NCBI GenBank assembly: GCA_013360485.1
Contig: JABWBN010000031.1
Span: 1-45,120, forward strand
DNA: 45,120 nucleotides
Direction of reading: 5' to 3'
Origin: Burkholderiaceae bacterium
GTDB lineage: Bacteria > Pseudomonadota > Gammaproteobacteria > Burkholderiales > Burkholderiaceae_C
The notes under the pieces were generated by a model. It was not told the origin of the DNA. It did no database searches and saw only the letters and a program-made list of their open reading frames with translations. The translations under genes and the position numbers were made by a program. Shown here piece after piece: positions 8,311-17,734 of this stretch; positions within the stretch are counted from its first letter, which is position 1; each line of letters starts with the position of its first letter.

Positions 8311-10062
8311 GTGACCGTGGCGAAGCTGCGCAGCGTTCCCCGCACCGACGGGCACGACCTGCGCGCCCAGGTGCATTTCTGCCCCGAGACCGGACAGATC
8401 TGGCTGCACGAGCACCGCATGCTGCTCGTGCACGCCGAAGCGCAGGCCACGTTGCGCAAAGAACTGATCGACACCCTGGGCATGGAGCGCGCGCAGGGCT
8501 TGCTCACCCGCATGGGCTACGCATCAGGCCTGCGCGATGCCGAACTCGCGCGCAGTCGTGCCGAGAACGCGAGCGACCTCGAGGCATTCATGACCGGGCC
8601 GCAGTTGCACACGCTCGAGGGCATCGTGCGGGTGACGCCGGTCCGGGTCGAGATCGACCGGCCAGGCGGCAAGTTCTACGGCGAATTCCTCTGGGAGAAC
8701 TCCTGGGAGGGCCAATGGCACCGCCACTACTACGGCATCCACTCCGAGCCGGTGTGCTGGACGCAGATCGGCTATGCCTGCGGCTATACGTCGGCGTTCA
8801 TGGGTAGGCCCATCCTCTACAAGGAAGTCGAATGCGTCGGAATGGGCGACAACGGTTGCCGCATCATCGGCAAGCCGGTGGAGGAGTGGGAAGATGCCGC
8901 GGAGCACATGCGCTTCCTGGCGCCTGAGTCGATCGCCGATCAGTTGATCGACTTGCAGTCGCAGGTGGGTCTGCTTCGCGCCACGATCGATGAACAGCAG
9001 AAGCTGCCCGAGGACATGGTGGGCCGTTCGCCGGGCTTCCAGGCCGCCTACGACCTGCTGCGCCAGGCGGCGGGCAGCCAGATCACGGTGCTGCTGCTGG
9101 GTGAAACCGGGGTGGGCAAGGAACTCTTCGCGCGCGCGCTGCACGGCATGGGTCCGCGACGCGGCGAGCCGTTCGTGGCCATCAACTGCGGCGCGATACC
9201 ACCCGAGCTGCTGGAGTCGGAGCTCTTCGGTGTGGAAAAGGGCGCTTACACCGGCGCGCTGGTGTCCCGCCCGGGCCGGTTCGAGCGGGCGAACGGCGGC
9301 ACGTTGTTCCTCGACGAGATCGGCGACCTGCCGCTGTCGGCACAGGTGAAGCTGCTGCGCGTGCTTCAGGAGGGCGAGATCGAGCGCCTGGGTGACCAGA
9401 AGGTGCGGCGCGTCAACATCAGATTGGTCGCCGCCACCAATGTGGACCTGCTGCAGCGCGTGAAGGAAGGCCGATTCCGCCCCGATCTGTACTACCGGCT
9501 CAACGCCTACCAAGTGAGCATACCGCCGCTGCGCGAGCGCAAGGAAGATGTGTCCGTACTGGCCAAGCGATTCCTCGAAAAGTACTCGGCCGTGCATGGC
9601 AAGAAGTTGCGAGGCTTCACGGACAAGGCCAAGCGAGCATTGCTGACGCACCCCTGGCCGGGAAACGTTCGCGAACTGCAGAACATGGTCGAGCGCGGTG
9701 TGATACTCGCGCCTGCGGGCAGCCGCATCGAGGTGAACCACCTGTTCACGTCGTACAGCGTGGAGCACCCGCGCGAGTTCGGCCTCGATGTCAACGGTGA
9801 CCTGGACATCAGGCGCTGGGACGCCGGGCGCGGCTTGTGCGAGGCGGTACTCAATGGCGTGATGACGCTCGACCAGGTCGAGTCCATGCTGCTCGAAACC
9901 GCTGTCGACAAGGCGCGGGGCAACCTGTCGTCGGCGGCACGTCTGCTGGGCATCACGCGGCCCCAACTGGCCTACCGACTCAAGCGCTTGCACGAGGGCA
10001 CCAGTACGGGGTCCGAGCTGGCTCCAGCGGCGGAAACTGGCCCAGACGGCAGCACGACGTGA
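8311..10062 (+). CDS. DmpR/XylR-type sigma-54-dependent phenol-responsive activator
   Basis: The 583-residue protein has three parts. The N-terminal sensory region (about 15-190) is XylR_N plus V4R and very close to DmpR ('[18 protein letters not shown]', '[18 protein letters not shown]'). The AAA+ domain (about 235-465) has Walker A 'GETGVGKE', '[16 protein letters not shown]' and Walker B '[12 protein letters not shown]'. A Fis-type HTH follows ('[20 protein letters not shown]'). The zinc ligands known from PoxR/MopR are conserved with exact spacing (Cys149, Glu172, Cys175, Cys183), and so are His100 and Trp128, equivalent to residues that bind the phenol hydroxyl. The sigma-54 contact loop reads GAYTGA instead of GAFTGA. 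The start is a GTG; a second GTG at 8317 has the better-spaced AAGG. It is divergent to the phenylphosphate operon. Confidence 0.95.
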   Translation: MTVAKLRSVPRTDGHDLRAQVHFCPETGQIWLHEHRMLLVHAEAQATLRKELIDTLGMERAQGLLTRMGYASGLRDAELARSRAENASDLEAFMTGPQLHTLEGIVRVTPVRVEIDRPGGKFYGEFLWENSWEGQWHRHYYGIHSEPVCWTQIGYACGYTSAFMGRPILYKEVECVGMGDNGCRIIGKPVEEWEDAAEHMRFLAPESIADQLIDLQSQVGLLRATIDEQQKLPEDMVGRSPGFQAAYDLLRQAAGSQITVLLLGETGVGKELFARALHGMGPRRGEPFVAINCGAIPPELLESELFGVEKGAYTGALVSRPGRFERANGGTLFLDEIGDLPLSAQVKLLRVLQEGEIERLGDQKVRRVNIRLVAATNVDLLQRVKEGRFRPDLYYRLNAYQVSIPPLRERKEDVSVLAKRFLEKYSAVHGKKLRGFTDKAKRALLTHPWPGNVRELQNMVERGVILAPAGSRIEVNHLFTSYSVEHPREFGLDVNGDLDIRRWDAGRGLCEAVLNGVMTLDQVESMLLETAVDKARGNLSSAARLLGITRPQLAYRLKRLHEGTSTGSELAPAAETGPDGSTT

Positions 10063-10526
10063 GCGGCAACGAACTGCGCGATCGGATTCGCCGCTACCTG
10101 CACGAGCACCATGTGGCCGCGTTGGCCACGCAGGGAGCGCAGGGGCCCTGGGCGGCGGCAGTGTTCTACGCAGGCGATGAGACCGGGCTGTACTTCCTGT
10201 CCTCGCCGCGCAGCCGTCATGCGGTCAACCTGAGTCAGCATCCGCGTGTGTCGGCGGCCATACAGGACAACTGCACCGACTGGGCCGAGATCCGGGGCGT
10301 TCAACTGGAGGGGTTGTGTGCGGAACTCGAGGGGCGCGACCGTGAGCGGGCCCAGCGGCAATACGCGCAGAAGTTCCCGCTCATCGCGCATCCCGCGCGC
10401 GCGCCGTTGGCCATCGCAGAGGCCCTGGCACGGGTGCGCTGGTACCGGCTCGTTCCGGACCGCCTCTACCTGCTCGACAACTCACGGGGATTCGGACACC
10501 GTGAGGAGCTCACGCACTTCGGTTGA
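10059..10526 (+). CDS. Pyridoxamine 5'-phosphate oxidase-fold (PPOX/split-barrel) flavin protein
   Basis: The 155-residue product has the small split-barrel flavin-binding pattern: 'HHVAALATQGAQGPWAAAVFYAG' for the first strands, 'LYFLSSPRSRHAVNLSQHPR' for the cofactor-contact region and a C-terminal 'WYRLVPDRLYLLDNSRGFGH'. Members of this superfamily bind FMN, F420 or haem and are often of unknown function. The gene begins with GTG whose last two bases lie in the TGA of the activator gene (GTGA overlap), so it is probably translated with the regulator. The longer ORF in the track is a shadow. Its 3' end overlaps the convergent EamA gene by 17 bp. A link to phenol metabolism is only positional. 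Confidence 0.78.
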   Translation: MSGNELRDRIRRYLHEHHVAALATQGAQGPWAAAVFYAGDETGLYFLSSPRSRHAVNLSQHPRVSAAIQDNCTDWAEIRGVQLEGLCAELEGRDRERAQRQYAQKFPLIAHPARAPLAIAEALARVRWYRLVPDRLYLLDNSRGFGHREELTHFG

Positions 10527-11451
10527 GCACGCGGTCCCGTGTGGGCCAGGTTGCCAGCAAGAGGCCCGCGAGCGCCAGCGCGAAGGCCGCCAGGTGAGCG
10601 GGACCGAAGGGCTCGGCCAGCAGAACGACGCCCACCAGTGCTGCGCTGATCGGCAGCAGCACCGTGAACACGCCGGCTTGCTGTGCCGGCACCCGCGCCA
10701 GGCCCTTCATCCACAACCAGACCGTCACGACGCTGGCCGCGATGGCGTAGAACACCAGCAGCACCCATGTGCCACGCGCCACAGCCCCGAAGTCGAACGA
10801 GACGGCTTGCCAGAGCCCCAGCGGCGTGACGAGCGCGAATCCCCAGAGGTTGATGAGCGCACTGATGCGACGGGGCGAGACCTGCGCCGTGAGTCGTTTT
10901 CCGATCACCACATAGCTGGCCTCGCAAAGCATCGCGCACACGAGCAGGGCCGGGCCGACCCAGGATGGCCAGTCACCGGCCAACGGAGCGGCAACCGCCC
11001 CTGAAACGCCGCCGTGAGGCTTGACCCAGGCGAGCGCAGCAATACCGGCCACTGCGCAGGCCGTGCCGGCCATGGCGCGTGGCGTCATGCGTTCGCCGAG
11101 GAACACTCTCGACAGCACCGCCACGGCGACAGGTATTGCCGCCATCACGACACCGGCGAACACCGCCGAGGTCAGCGATACGCCGAACAGCATGCAGATC
11201 GAGAACAGAAAGTTGCCCAGAAAGCTCTCGAGAAAGAGAAGTCGGCGCTCGTGCGAGGTCAAGTGCGGCTCGCCGGCTGACCGCGGCAGCCAGTGCGGCA
11301 TGGCCAGTGCGGCGATACCGAACCTCAGCCAGGCCAGGAGGAACACCGGGAAGCAGGCCACCAACAGGCGTGACAGGCCGACGTAGCTGCCGACCAGCGC
11401 CATGCTGCCGGCCAGGCAGGCATAGGCCGCCCAGGGAACGGGTCGATGCAT
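10510..11451 (-). CDS. EamA/DMT-family transporter
   Basis: This 313-residue integral membrane protein has about ten hydrophobic segments in two similar halves, as in drug/metabolite transporter (EamA) proteins: 'AYACLAGSMALVGSYVGLSR', 'FAGVVMAAIPVAVAVLSRVF' closing the first half and 'GVFTVLLPISAALVGVVLLA' closing the second. The pattern 'P...A.....FLGE.' near the end of each repeat is typical. It follows the glutamine-synthetase-like gene by 12 bp on the same strand, so it is probably the last gene of the polyamine cluster, perhaps exporting an amine or amino acid. The substrate cannot be predicted. Confidence 0.85.
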   Translation of the reverse strand: MHRPVPWAAYACLAGSMALVGSYVGLSRLLVACFPVFLLAWLRFGIAALAMPHWLPRSAGEPHLTSHERRLLFLESFLGNFLFSICMLFGVSLTSAVFAGVVMAAIPVAVAVLSRVFLGERMTPRAMAGTACAVAGIAALAWVKPHGGVSGAVAAPLAGDWPSWVGPALLVCAMLCEASYVVIGKRLTAQVSPRRISALINLWGFALVTPLGLWQAVSFDFGAVARGTWVLLVFYAIAASVVTVWLWMKGLARVPAQQAGVFTVLLPISAALVGVVLLAEPFGPAHLAAFALALAGLLLATWPTRDRVLNRSA

Positions 11452-11463
11452 GCGGTCGCGGCG

Positions 11464-12816
11464 TCAGAACATCGCCGCGTAGCGCCGCAACTCCCAGTCG
11501 CTGACCTGCAACCGGTAGTCCAGCCACTCGCGTCGCTTGAGCTGAAGGAACTGACTGGCGAGCTCGTGGCCCAGTATGGCCGTGATCACGCTGTCGCGCT
11601 CCAGGGCATCGAGCGCCTGGTCCAGGCTCTGCGGCAGCAAGGGGATGCCCCGCCCGCGAATCTCGCCCAGGGTCAGCGCAAACAGGTCGACGTCTTGAGG
11701 TGGCGGGCACTCAAGCGCGCGTTCGATGCCGTCGAGGCCTGCCGCGATCAGGCCCGCCGTGGCCAGGTAGGGGTTGGCGCTGGCATCGGGCAACCGCCAC
11801 TCGAAGCGCCCCGGCAGCGTGCGAACCAGGGCCGTCCGGTTATTGGAACCGTGGGCAATGTAGGCGGGGGCCCAGCTGGTTCCCGACAGGACGTCACTGG
11901 CGACCAGGCGCTTGTAGCTGTTGACGGTGGGAGCGGCGAGGGCGCAGAGCGCGGGCGCGTGGGCCAAGACGCCGGCCACGAACTGCCGGCCCAGCGGCGA
12001 CAAGCCCGCCTGGGGCAGTGCAGCACCATCGGGCGCATGCGGCACGAACAGGTTCGAGGCGTCGTCGCCCGTTCCTTTCCACAGCGAGACGTGGAAGTGC
12101 AGGCCACTGCCGGGCTGGTTGGCAAAGGGCTTGGGCATCATCGAAAACACCATGCCTTGCGACTCTGCCAGGGCGTGCGCGGCCATCTTGAAGAGCATCA
12201 GATGGTCGGCGCTGGCCACGGCTTCATCGAATCCGAAGTTGACTTCGAATTGCCCGTGTGCATCCTCATGATCGAGTTGCAGCACATCCAGGCCGCAGGC
12301 CTGCAATGCCAGCTCGAGCTCACGCAGGAACGCACGCTGGCGCGGCAGCGACTTCAAGTCGTAGCTGGGTTTGTCCAGCCGGTCGAGGTCGTCGGCGGGC
12401 AGCCATCGCCCGGCCTCCTGCTTGAGCAGGAAGAACTCGGGCTCGATCCCGGTGCGCAGGTGCCAGCCCCGCTGGGCCAGCTTGGTGCAGGCCCGCTTGA
12501 GCACCTGCCGTGGGCAGGCCTCGAAGGGCTCGCCCGCAACCCAGCCATCGCAGACGATGCGCGCATGTCCTGGCAGCCAGGGCAGCACAACGGCCGTGCT
12601 GGCGTACCCGCGCGCCCAGTACTCGGACCGCGCACCCGTGCGCGGCAAGCCCGTTCCCTCGATCGACGGGCCGCTGAAAACGGCGCCGTCGGTGAGCAGG
12701 TCGTCCAGATGCGCCAGTGGCACGTACTTGCCTTTGGCCACGCCATGGATGTCGGTGAACTGCGCCAGCAATGTGTGCACGCCGGCAGACGCCAGTTTCT
12801 CGCGCAGGTCCTTCAT
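11464..12816 (-). CDS. Glutamine-synthetase-family ligase, type III/GlnT-GmaS-like
   Basis: The 450-residue protein has the glutamine synthetase fold: N-terminal 'FTDIHGVAKGKYVPLAHL', then the metal and glutamate ligands 'GIEPEFFLLK', 'QFEVNFGFDEA' and 'GSGLHFHVSLW', then 'NSYKRL', 'NNRTALVR' and 'FEWRLPDASANPYLA'. It lacks the Tyr-containing adenylylation region of GlnA. The N-terminus and length fit type III enzymes (GlnT) and gamma-glutamylmethylamide synthetases. Its place next to puuC in a polyamine cluster suggests an amine-glutamylating enzyme rather than ammonia assimilation. A second, more PuuA-like ligase lies at 21574-22941. The ATG at 12816 is preceded by GAAGG at good spacing. 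Confidence 0.87.
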   Translation of the reverse strand: MKDLREKLASAGVHTLLAQFTDIHGVAKGKYVPLAHLDDLLTDGAVFSGPSIEGTGLPRTGARSEYWARGYASTAVVLPWLPGHARIVCDGWVAGEPFEACPRQVLKRACTKLAQRGWHLRTGIEPEFFLLKQEAGRWLPADDLDRLDKPSYDLKSLPRQRAFLRELELALQACGLDVLQLDHEDAHGQFEVNFGFDEAVASADHLMLFKMAAHALAESQGMVFSMMPKPFANQPGSGLHFHVSLWKGTGDDASNLFVPHAPDGAALPQAGLSPLGRQFVAGVLAHAPALCALAAPTVNSYKRLVASDVLSGTSWAPAYIAHGSNNRTALVRTLPGRFEWRLPDASANPYLATAGLIAAGLDGIERALECPPPQDVDLFALTLGEIRGRGIPLLPQSLDQALDALERDSVITAILGHELASQFLQLKRREWLDYRLQVSDWELRRYAAMF

Positions 12817-12865
12817 GGCAACCTTCGTTCAGTGGGTGGATGGCGTGAAGTGTGCACGCGCCAGT

Positions 12866-14359
12866 TCAGTCGATGCGCAACCAGGTGGTCTTGAGCTCCG
12901 TGTACTTGTCGAAGGCGTGCAGCGACTTGTCCCGGCCATTGCCGCTTTGCTTGTAGCCACCGAACGGCACCGTGATGTCGTCCTCGTCATACTGATTCAC
13001 ATGCACCGTGCCGGCCCGCAGCGCCCGGGCCACGCGGTGGGCACGATTGATGTTCTCGCTCCAGACGCTGGCCTGCAAGCCGTAGCTGCTGTCGTTGGCG
13101 ATGGCAATGGCCTCGTCCTCGGTGCGGAAGCGAATCACGCCCATCACCGGGCCGAAGATTTCCTCGCGCGCGATCTTCATCTGGTTCGTGACACCGTCGA
13201 ACACCGTTGGCTCGACGTAGTAGCCGCCAGAGGCGGTTCGCGCCTGCCGGCCACCGGCTGCGCAACGGGCGCCCTCGGCCTGGCCGGCGTCGATGTATCC
13301 GAGCACGGTACGCAGTTGCGTATCGTCGACCAGGGCACCCATCACGGTGGTTGCATCCAAGGGATCGGCAGGCTGGTACTTCGGCGCTTGCGCCACCACG
13401 CGTTCGACAAACGCGTCGGCCACACGCTCATGCACCAGCACCCGCGAGGGCGCGTTGCAGCTTTCGCCCTGGTTGAAAAACATGCTGCCCGCCACGGTTG
13501 CAGCAGCACGATCGATGTCGGAGAAGTCGTCGAACACGACGAACGCAGACTTCCCACCCAACTCGTTGAACACGCGCTTGAGGTTGGATCGGCCTGCGTA
13601 CTCGAGCATGCGCCGCCCCGTGCGCGTGGATCCGGTGAACCCGATGGCGTCGACCTGCATGTGCAGCGCCAATGCTTCGCCGGCCTCGTGGCCATAGCCG
13701 GGCACCACGTTGAACACGCCTGGCGGTATGCCCGCCTCGACCGCCAACTCGGCCAGGCGCAGCGCCGTCAGGGGGCTCTTTTCGCTGGGCTTGAGCACCA
13801 CCGAGTTGCCCGCCGCCAGCGCCGGCCCGAGCTTCCAGGCGGCCATGATCATCGGGTAGTTCCAGGGCACGACGACGCCGACGACGCCCACTGGCTCGCG
13901 CGTGATCAAGGCGAGCGCGCTGCGCGGCGTGGGCGCGATCTCGTCGTAGATCTTGTCGGTCGCCTCGGCGTACCACTGGATGCATCGCGCGGTCGAGGGT
14001 ACGTCCACCGACAGCGCATACTGTATGGGCTTGCCCATGTCCAGCGTTTCGAGCAGTGCAAGCTCGTCCTTGGCGGCGAGGATCTTCTCGGCGAACCGCT
14101 GCAGGAGGCGTTTGCGCACGGCCGGCGGCTTGTGGGCCCAGCGGCCGTCATCGAACGCTGCCCGGGCGCTGGCCACGGCAGCGTCGATATCGGGTTGGCG
14201 GCCGCGGGCGATTTCGCCGAGGCTCTGGCCATTGATGGGCGAGATGCAGGCGAACGTTTCGCCGTTCAGCGCATCTCGGCGCTCGCCTTCGATCACGGCG
14301 CGACCGTCGACGCGAATCTCGCGCGCACGCGCGTGCCAATCGATAGGGGGATGAGCCAC
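12866..14359 (-). CDS. puuC: NAD(P)-dependent aldehyde dehydrogenase, PuuC-like
   Basis: In the Puu pathway PuuC oxidises gamma-glutamyl-gamma-aminobutyraldehyde to gamma-glutamyl-GABA. The 497-residue product is close to E. coli PuuC in length and carries the cofactor region 'VVPWNYPMIMAAWKLGPALA', the 'FTGSTRTGRR' helix, catalytic Glu266 in 'FNELGGKSA' and catalytic Cys301 in 'NQGESCNAPSR', plus the C-terminal 'PFGGYKQSGNGRD'. The track starts 13 residues earlier, but the GTG at 14359 has an ideal GAAGGAG with a 5-nt spacer and is preferred. It lies between the outer-membrane protein gene and the second glutamine-synthetase-like gene. Other amino-aldehydes could also be substrates. Confidence 0.88.
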   Translation of the reverse strand: MAHPPIDWHARAREIRVDGRAVIEGERRDALNGETFACISPINGQSLGEIARGRQPDIDAAVASARAAFDDGRWAHKPPAVRKRLLQRFAEKILAAKDELALLETLDMGKPIQYALSVDVPSTARCIQWYAEATDKIYDEIAPTPRSALALITREPVGVVGVVVPWNYPMIMAAWKLGPALAAGNSVVLKPSEKSPLTALRLAELAVEAGIPPGVFNVVPGYGHEAGEALALHMQVDAIGFTGSTRTGRRMLEYAGRSNLKRVFNELGGKSAFVVFDDFSDIDRAAATVAGSMFFNQGESCNAPSRVLVHERVADAFVERVVAQAPKYQPADPLDATTVMGALVDDTQLRTVLGYIDAGQAEGARCAAGGRQARTASGGYYVEPTVFDGVTNQMKIAREEIFGPVMGVIRFRTEDEAIAIANDSSYGLQASVWSENINRAHRVARALRAGTVHVNQYDEDDITVPFGGYKQSGNGRDKSLHAFDKYTELKTTWLRID

Positions 14360-14455
14360 GGTAACTCCTTCAATGAATGCGGTAGCCGCCACCAGCACGG
14401 TTGGCCGGCGGCGGATGGATCAGACAACGGGGAGGCTTATCCCCGGGGCGCGAGA

Positions 14456-15853
14456 TCAGAAACTGACGACGACCGAAGCGCCGAACAACGAATTGCTGCG
14501 TCGGTATTCGCCGGTGCGGATGTCCAGGAACACGGGCAGGTTGGCCCTATCGATACGGTACTCGGCCTTCAATGTGGTGTTGAGGTCCAGCAGATAGCTC
14601 AGGCCGAGAGACAGTGCACTGCGATTGGCGCCCTTGTCACATGCGTCGATCCATTCGACATCGCAGCCCAGGGTCGGGTCCGGACCCAGGCCGTTGCGAT
14701 CATCGGCAAAGGTGTACCCCAGGAGCCCGCCACCATTCTTTCGGTTGCGGATGTGATCGAGTCGACCGATGGCCTCCAGGCGGGGCGTCACCCGATAGGC
14801 CAGCAAGGTGGACAGACCCGTCCAGCTGGAGTCGCGAAGCTCACCTGTCTCGGGGTGGGCATTGATGGCAGCAGCGCGCTGTCGGCCATAGCTGAGTTGT
14901 CCTTGCCACGTGAAGTCGCCGCGGATGAAGTAGGCATCGAACTCGAACAGGTCGAGTCGTGTGTCGCGGGTGTCGTAGTCCTCTCCGGTCACCGGGTTGA
15001 CATCGTCGGCACGGAAGTTGGCGGCCTTGCCGTGCACACCAGCAAAGCCGAACCCCTGGAACTCGCCGCGCGAGTAGTCGACCCGATATGTCACCGCCGG
15101 TGCAGCCTCGTTCGCCTGTCGCCGGCTGGCATTCATGTTGGCCAGTGCACCCCTGATCCACCACTTGCCCCGGGTGATGTCCATGCCTGCACCGGTGTAG
15201 CTGGTCGGGAGGGTGAAGTCGAACAGCAGGTTGTGCGTGATCAGCTTGTTCAGCGTCGGTTGCAGATACTCATAGCCGGACCAGTCGGGAAGATGTCCAG
15301 CGATGAAGCGTGTTTGCAGGTCGCTCAGAGGCACCGAGATCGAAGCCTCATGAACCACACCGCCATTGCCGATGACCGAATCGGTGCCTCGGTTGGGTAC
15401 GAGCGTCAGCCGCCAGCGCGTGCCACTGTCGGTCTCTTTCTGGAAGTCGAGAGCGACAGCCCCGAAGTAGGAGTTGTCGTAGTTGTAGCCGTCGTCGCCG
15501 ACGTTGTTGATGAACTGGAATCCACCGCGACGTTGGCGCGCGTTGTAGATGTAGGTCGGATCGGCATAGCCGCTGATCGTCAGCATCTTCAGCCCCTGCG
15601 CCTCGACCGCATCCTCCATGGCTTCGGCCTTCACCGCCACCCGGTTGAGTTCGCGTGCTTGCTCCGGGGTCATGCCCCATTGGGCGGAGCCGGCCGGTGC
15701 CTTGCCTTCCTGCGCCTTGAGCTTGGCTTCGAGCTCGGTGACCTTGGCCTTGAGCTGCTGCAGTTCCTTGAGGATATCGGCATTGCTCTGGGCCAGCGCC
15801 GGAAACGCAGCGGCCAGCGCGACGGCCAGGAGGGTGTGACGGATCGGCTTCAT
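14456..15853 (-). CDS. Outer-membrane beta-barrel protein (DUF3138-like)
   Basis: The 465-residue protein begins with a clear signal peptide ('MKPIRHTLLAVALAAAFPAL' with cleavage after ALA-Q). A predicted coiled coil of about 30 residues follows ('NADILKELQQLKAKVTELEA'), as in trimeric porins that anchor to the cell wall. The rest is alternating-hydrophobicity strand sequence ending in 'GASVVVSF', a terminal Phe typical of barrels. It resembles the DUF3138 family of Burkholderiales. It is encoded between the polyamine ABC permease gene and puuC on the same strand, so it may be the outer-membrane entry channel for the cluster's substrate. That role is inferred from position. Confidence 0.78.
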   Translation of the reverse strand: MKPIRHTLLAVALAAAFPALAQSNADILKELQQLKAKVTELEAKLKAQEGKAPAGSAQWGMTPEQARELNRVAVKAEAMEDAVEAQGLKMLTISGYADPTYIYNARQRRGGFQFINNVGDDGYNYDNSYFGAVALDFQKETDSGTRWRLTLVPNRGTDSVIGNGGVVHEASISVPLSDLQTRFIAGHLPDWSGYEYLQPTLNKLITHNLLFDFTLPTSYTGAGMDITRGKWWIRGALANMNASRRQANEAAPAVTYRVDYSRGEFQGFGFAGVHGKAANFRADDVNPVTGEDYDTRDTRLDLFEFDAYFIRGDFTWQGQLSYGRQRAAAINAHPETGELRDSSWTGLSTLLAYRVTPRLEAIGRLDHIRNRKNGGGLLGYTFADDRNGLGPDPTLGCDVEWIDACDKGANRSALSLGLSYLLDLNTTLKAEYRIDRANLPVFLDIRTGEYRRSNSLFGASVVVSF

Positions 15854-15925
15854 GGGGTCGTGCTCCTCTTGCGTGTGAATTGTTCGGTGTGGGTTTAGGG
15901 TCGTACGGGTATCGAGTCCACGGGT

Positions 15926-16783
15926 TCAATTGCGCGCGGCGGCAGCCAGCTCGAGTCCGCGCCTGCGCTCGGCACGCGCGATCCAGTAGCTGGCGGCAAT
16001 GACGCCGACGCTGACCACGGCAACGATGATGGTGGCCACAGCATTGACGCTCGGATTCAGGCCCAGGCGTGCCCTGGAGAAGATGACCAGCGGCATGGTC
16101 GTGGAACCCGGACCCGAGAGAAAGGCCGAGAGCACGACATCGTCGAGCGACAGCGTGAATGTGAGCAACCAGGCCGACATGAGGCTCTGCGCGATCATGG
16201 GCAGCGTGACCAGACCGAACACTTGGTGCGGCCGGGCTCCAAGGTCCATTGCAGCCTCTTCCAGTTGCGGGTTCACCTCCTGCAGCCGAGCCTGCACCAC
16301 GACTGTGGCGTAGGCCATGCCCAGCAGCAGGTGGCCCAACCAAATGGTCAGCACTCCGCGCTCAGGGAATCCCCAACCGAAAGCCGACTGCGTTGCGCGC
16401 TGGATCGAAACCAGCATCAACAGCAGCGACAGCCCGACCACCACTTCGGGCATGACCAGCGGCGCGCTGACCATGCCGCTGAACATGGTGCGCCCTGTGA
16501 AGCGGCGGTACTTGACGAGCGCGAACGCGGCAAACGTGCCCAGCACGACCGATCCGCAGGCAGTCAGGAATGCGATCTTCAGGCTCAGCCAAAGTCCAGC
16601 GAGCATCTCGCGGTCTTGTGCCAGTGCCGCATACCACTTGAGCGTGAAGCCGCGCCACACGTTGGGCAGCGGCGAGTCGTTGAAGGAGAAAATCACCAGC
16701 GCCACGATGGGCAGGTACAGGAATGCGTAGCCCGCCGCAAGCCAGCCCTTGGCGAACCAACGGTTGAAGGCGCTGCCGGTCAT
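15926..16783 (-). CDS. potI: Polyamine ABC transporter permease, PotI-like
   Basis: The 285-residue membrane protein has about six hydrophobic segments and the permease EAA signature near 'EEAAMDLGARPHQVFGLVTLP', which contacts the ATPase. The N-terminus ('AFLYLPIVALVIFSFNDSPL') is characteristic of the PotC/PotI family. It overlaps the upstream potH gene by 4 bp (ATGA), and the four transporter genes run potF-potG-potH-potI in transcription order. The expected substrate is putrescine or spermidine, judged from the surrounding catabolic genes. Confidence 0.9.
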   Translation of the reverse strand: MTGSAFNRWFAKGWLAAGYAFLYLPIVALVIFSFNDSPLPNVWRGFTLKWYAALAQDREMLAGLWLSLKIAFLTACGSVVLGTFAAFALVKYRRFTGRTMFSGMVSAPLVMPEVVVGLSLLLMLVSIQRATQSAFGWGFPERGVLTIWLGHLLLGMAYATVVVQARLQEVNPQLEEAAMDLGARPHQVFGLVTLPMIAQSLMSAWLLTFTLSLDDVVLSAFLSGPGSTTMPLVIFSRARLGLNPSVNAVATIIVAVVSVGVIAASYWIARAERRRGLELAAAARN

Positions 16784-17712
16784 CGGGCACGCTCCTGCGA
16801 CTCGGCCTGGTACTTGTTGAACAGTGCGAGCGGCACGATGATCAGCAGGATCATCACCACAGCCACGGCCGAGGCCATCGGCCAGTCGTTGTTCTGGAAG
16901 AACTCGTCCCAGAGAACGCGGCCGATCATCAGTGTCTCGGGGCCGCCGAGCAATTCGGGAATGACAAACTCACCGACACAGGGAATGAACACCAGCATCG
17001 ATCCGGCGACGATCCCTGCCTTGGACAGCGGCACCGTCACCTTCCAAAATGCCAGCCAGGGCGACGCACCTAGGTCGGCAGCCGCCTCGAGCAAGCGCAG
17101 GTCCATCTTGGCCAGGTTGCCGTACAGCGGGAGGATCATGAACGGCAGGTAGGTATAGGTCATGCCCAGTACCAGCGAAAACGGCGTGTGCATCAGCTTG
17201 CCAGGGGCAGCGATCAATCCTGTTGCGGCCAACAGCTGGTCAAACCCGCTTCCGATCAGCACCTCGGCAACCCAGCCATTCTCGGACAGCAGACCTTTCC
17301 AGGCGTAGACACGCAACAGGAACGATGTCCAGAAGGGAAGCATCACCAGCATGAGCAAGGCGGGCTGAACGGTGGGCTTGGCCCGAGCCATGAAGTAGGC
17401 GAATGGGTACCCAACCCACAAGCACAGTGCCGTGGTGGCAGCCGCATATCGGACGCTGCGTACATAGGCATCCAGATACAGCGTGTCCTCTGACATGAAC
17501 ACGTAGTTCGACAGCTTCAGGGTGAGCTGCAGCAGACCGTCCTTGTAGGTGATCAGGTCCTTGAAGTTCACCGTCTCCATTTCCGAAACGCTGATCTTCA
17601 ACAGGATCAGGAACGGAAGAAGGAAGAACGCCAGCAACCAGCCGTAGGGCAGGGCGATGACCCAGGTTCGGCCGCGGCGCAGCCAGGGTTGCAGGCGGTT
17701 CCAGGCGTTCAT
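16780..17712 (-). CDS. potH: Polyamine ABC transporter permease, PotH-like
   Basis: The 310-residue permease has an N-terminal membrane segment ('ALPYGWLLAFFLLPFLILLK'), five further segments, and an EAA loop 'LLEAAADLGASPWLAFWKVT'. 'VGYPFAYFMARAK' and 'LMLVMLPFWTSFLLRVYAWK' match PotB/PotH proteins. The track's 31-residue N-terminal extension is arginine/proline rich and overlaps the upstream gene, so the ATG at 17712 ('MNAWNRL') is chosen. It pairs with PotI as the membrane heterodimer. Confidence 0.9.
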   Translation of the reverse strand: MNAWNRLQPWLRRGRTWVIALPYGWLLAFFLLPFLILLKISVSEMETVNFKDLITYKDGLLQLTLKLSNYVFMSEDTLYLDAYVRSVRYAAATTALCLWVGYPFAYFMARAKPTVQPALLMLVMLPFWTSFLLRVYAWKGLLSENGWVAEVLIGSGFDQLLAATGLIAAPGKLMHTPFSLVLGMTYTYLPFMILPLYGNLAKMDLRLLEAAADLGASPWLAFWKVTVPLSKAGIVAGSMLVFIPCVGEFVIPELLGGPETLMIGRVLWDEFFQNNDWPMASAVAVVMILLIIVPLALFNKYQAESQERAR

Positions 17713-17734
17713 GGCTATCGGTGTCCGCCGCTGT

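Noticed and set aside
8524-9993. 489-residue minus-strand ORF
   Set aside because: It is antisense to the DmpR-type activator, which has full domain matches.
12371-15898. 1175-residue plus-strand ORF
   Set aside because: It is antisense to the intact ligase, aldehyde dehydrogenase and outer-membrane genes, has no recognisable domain and is an effect of high GC codon bias.
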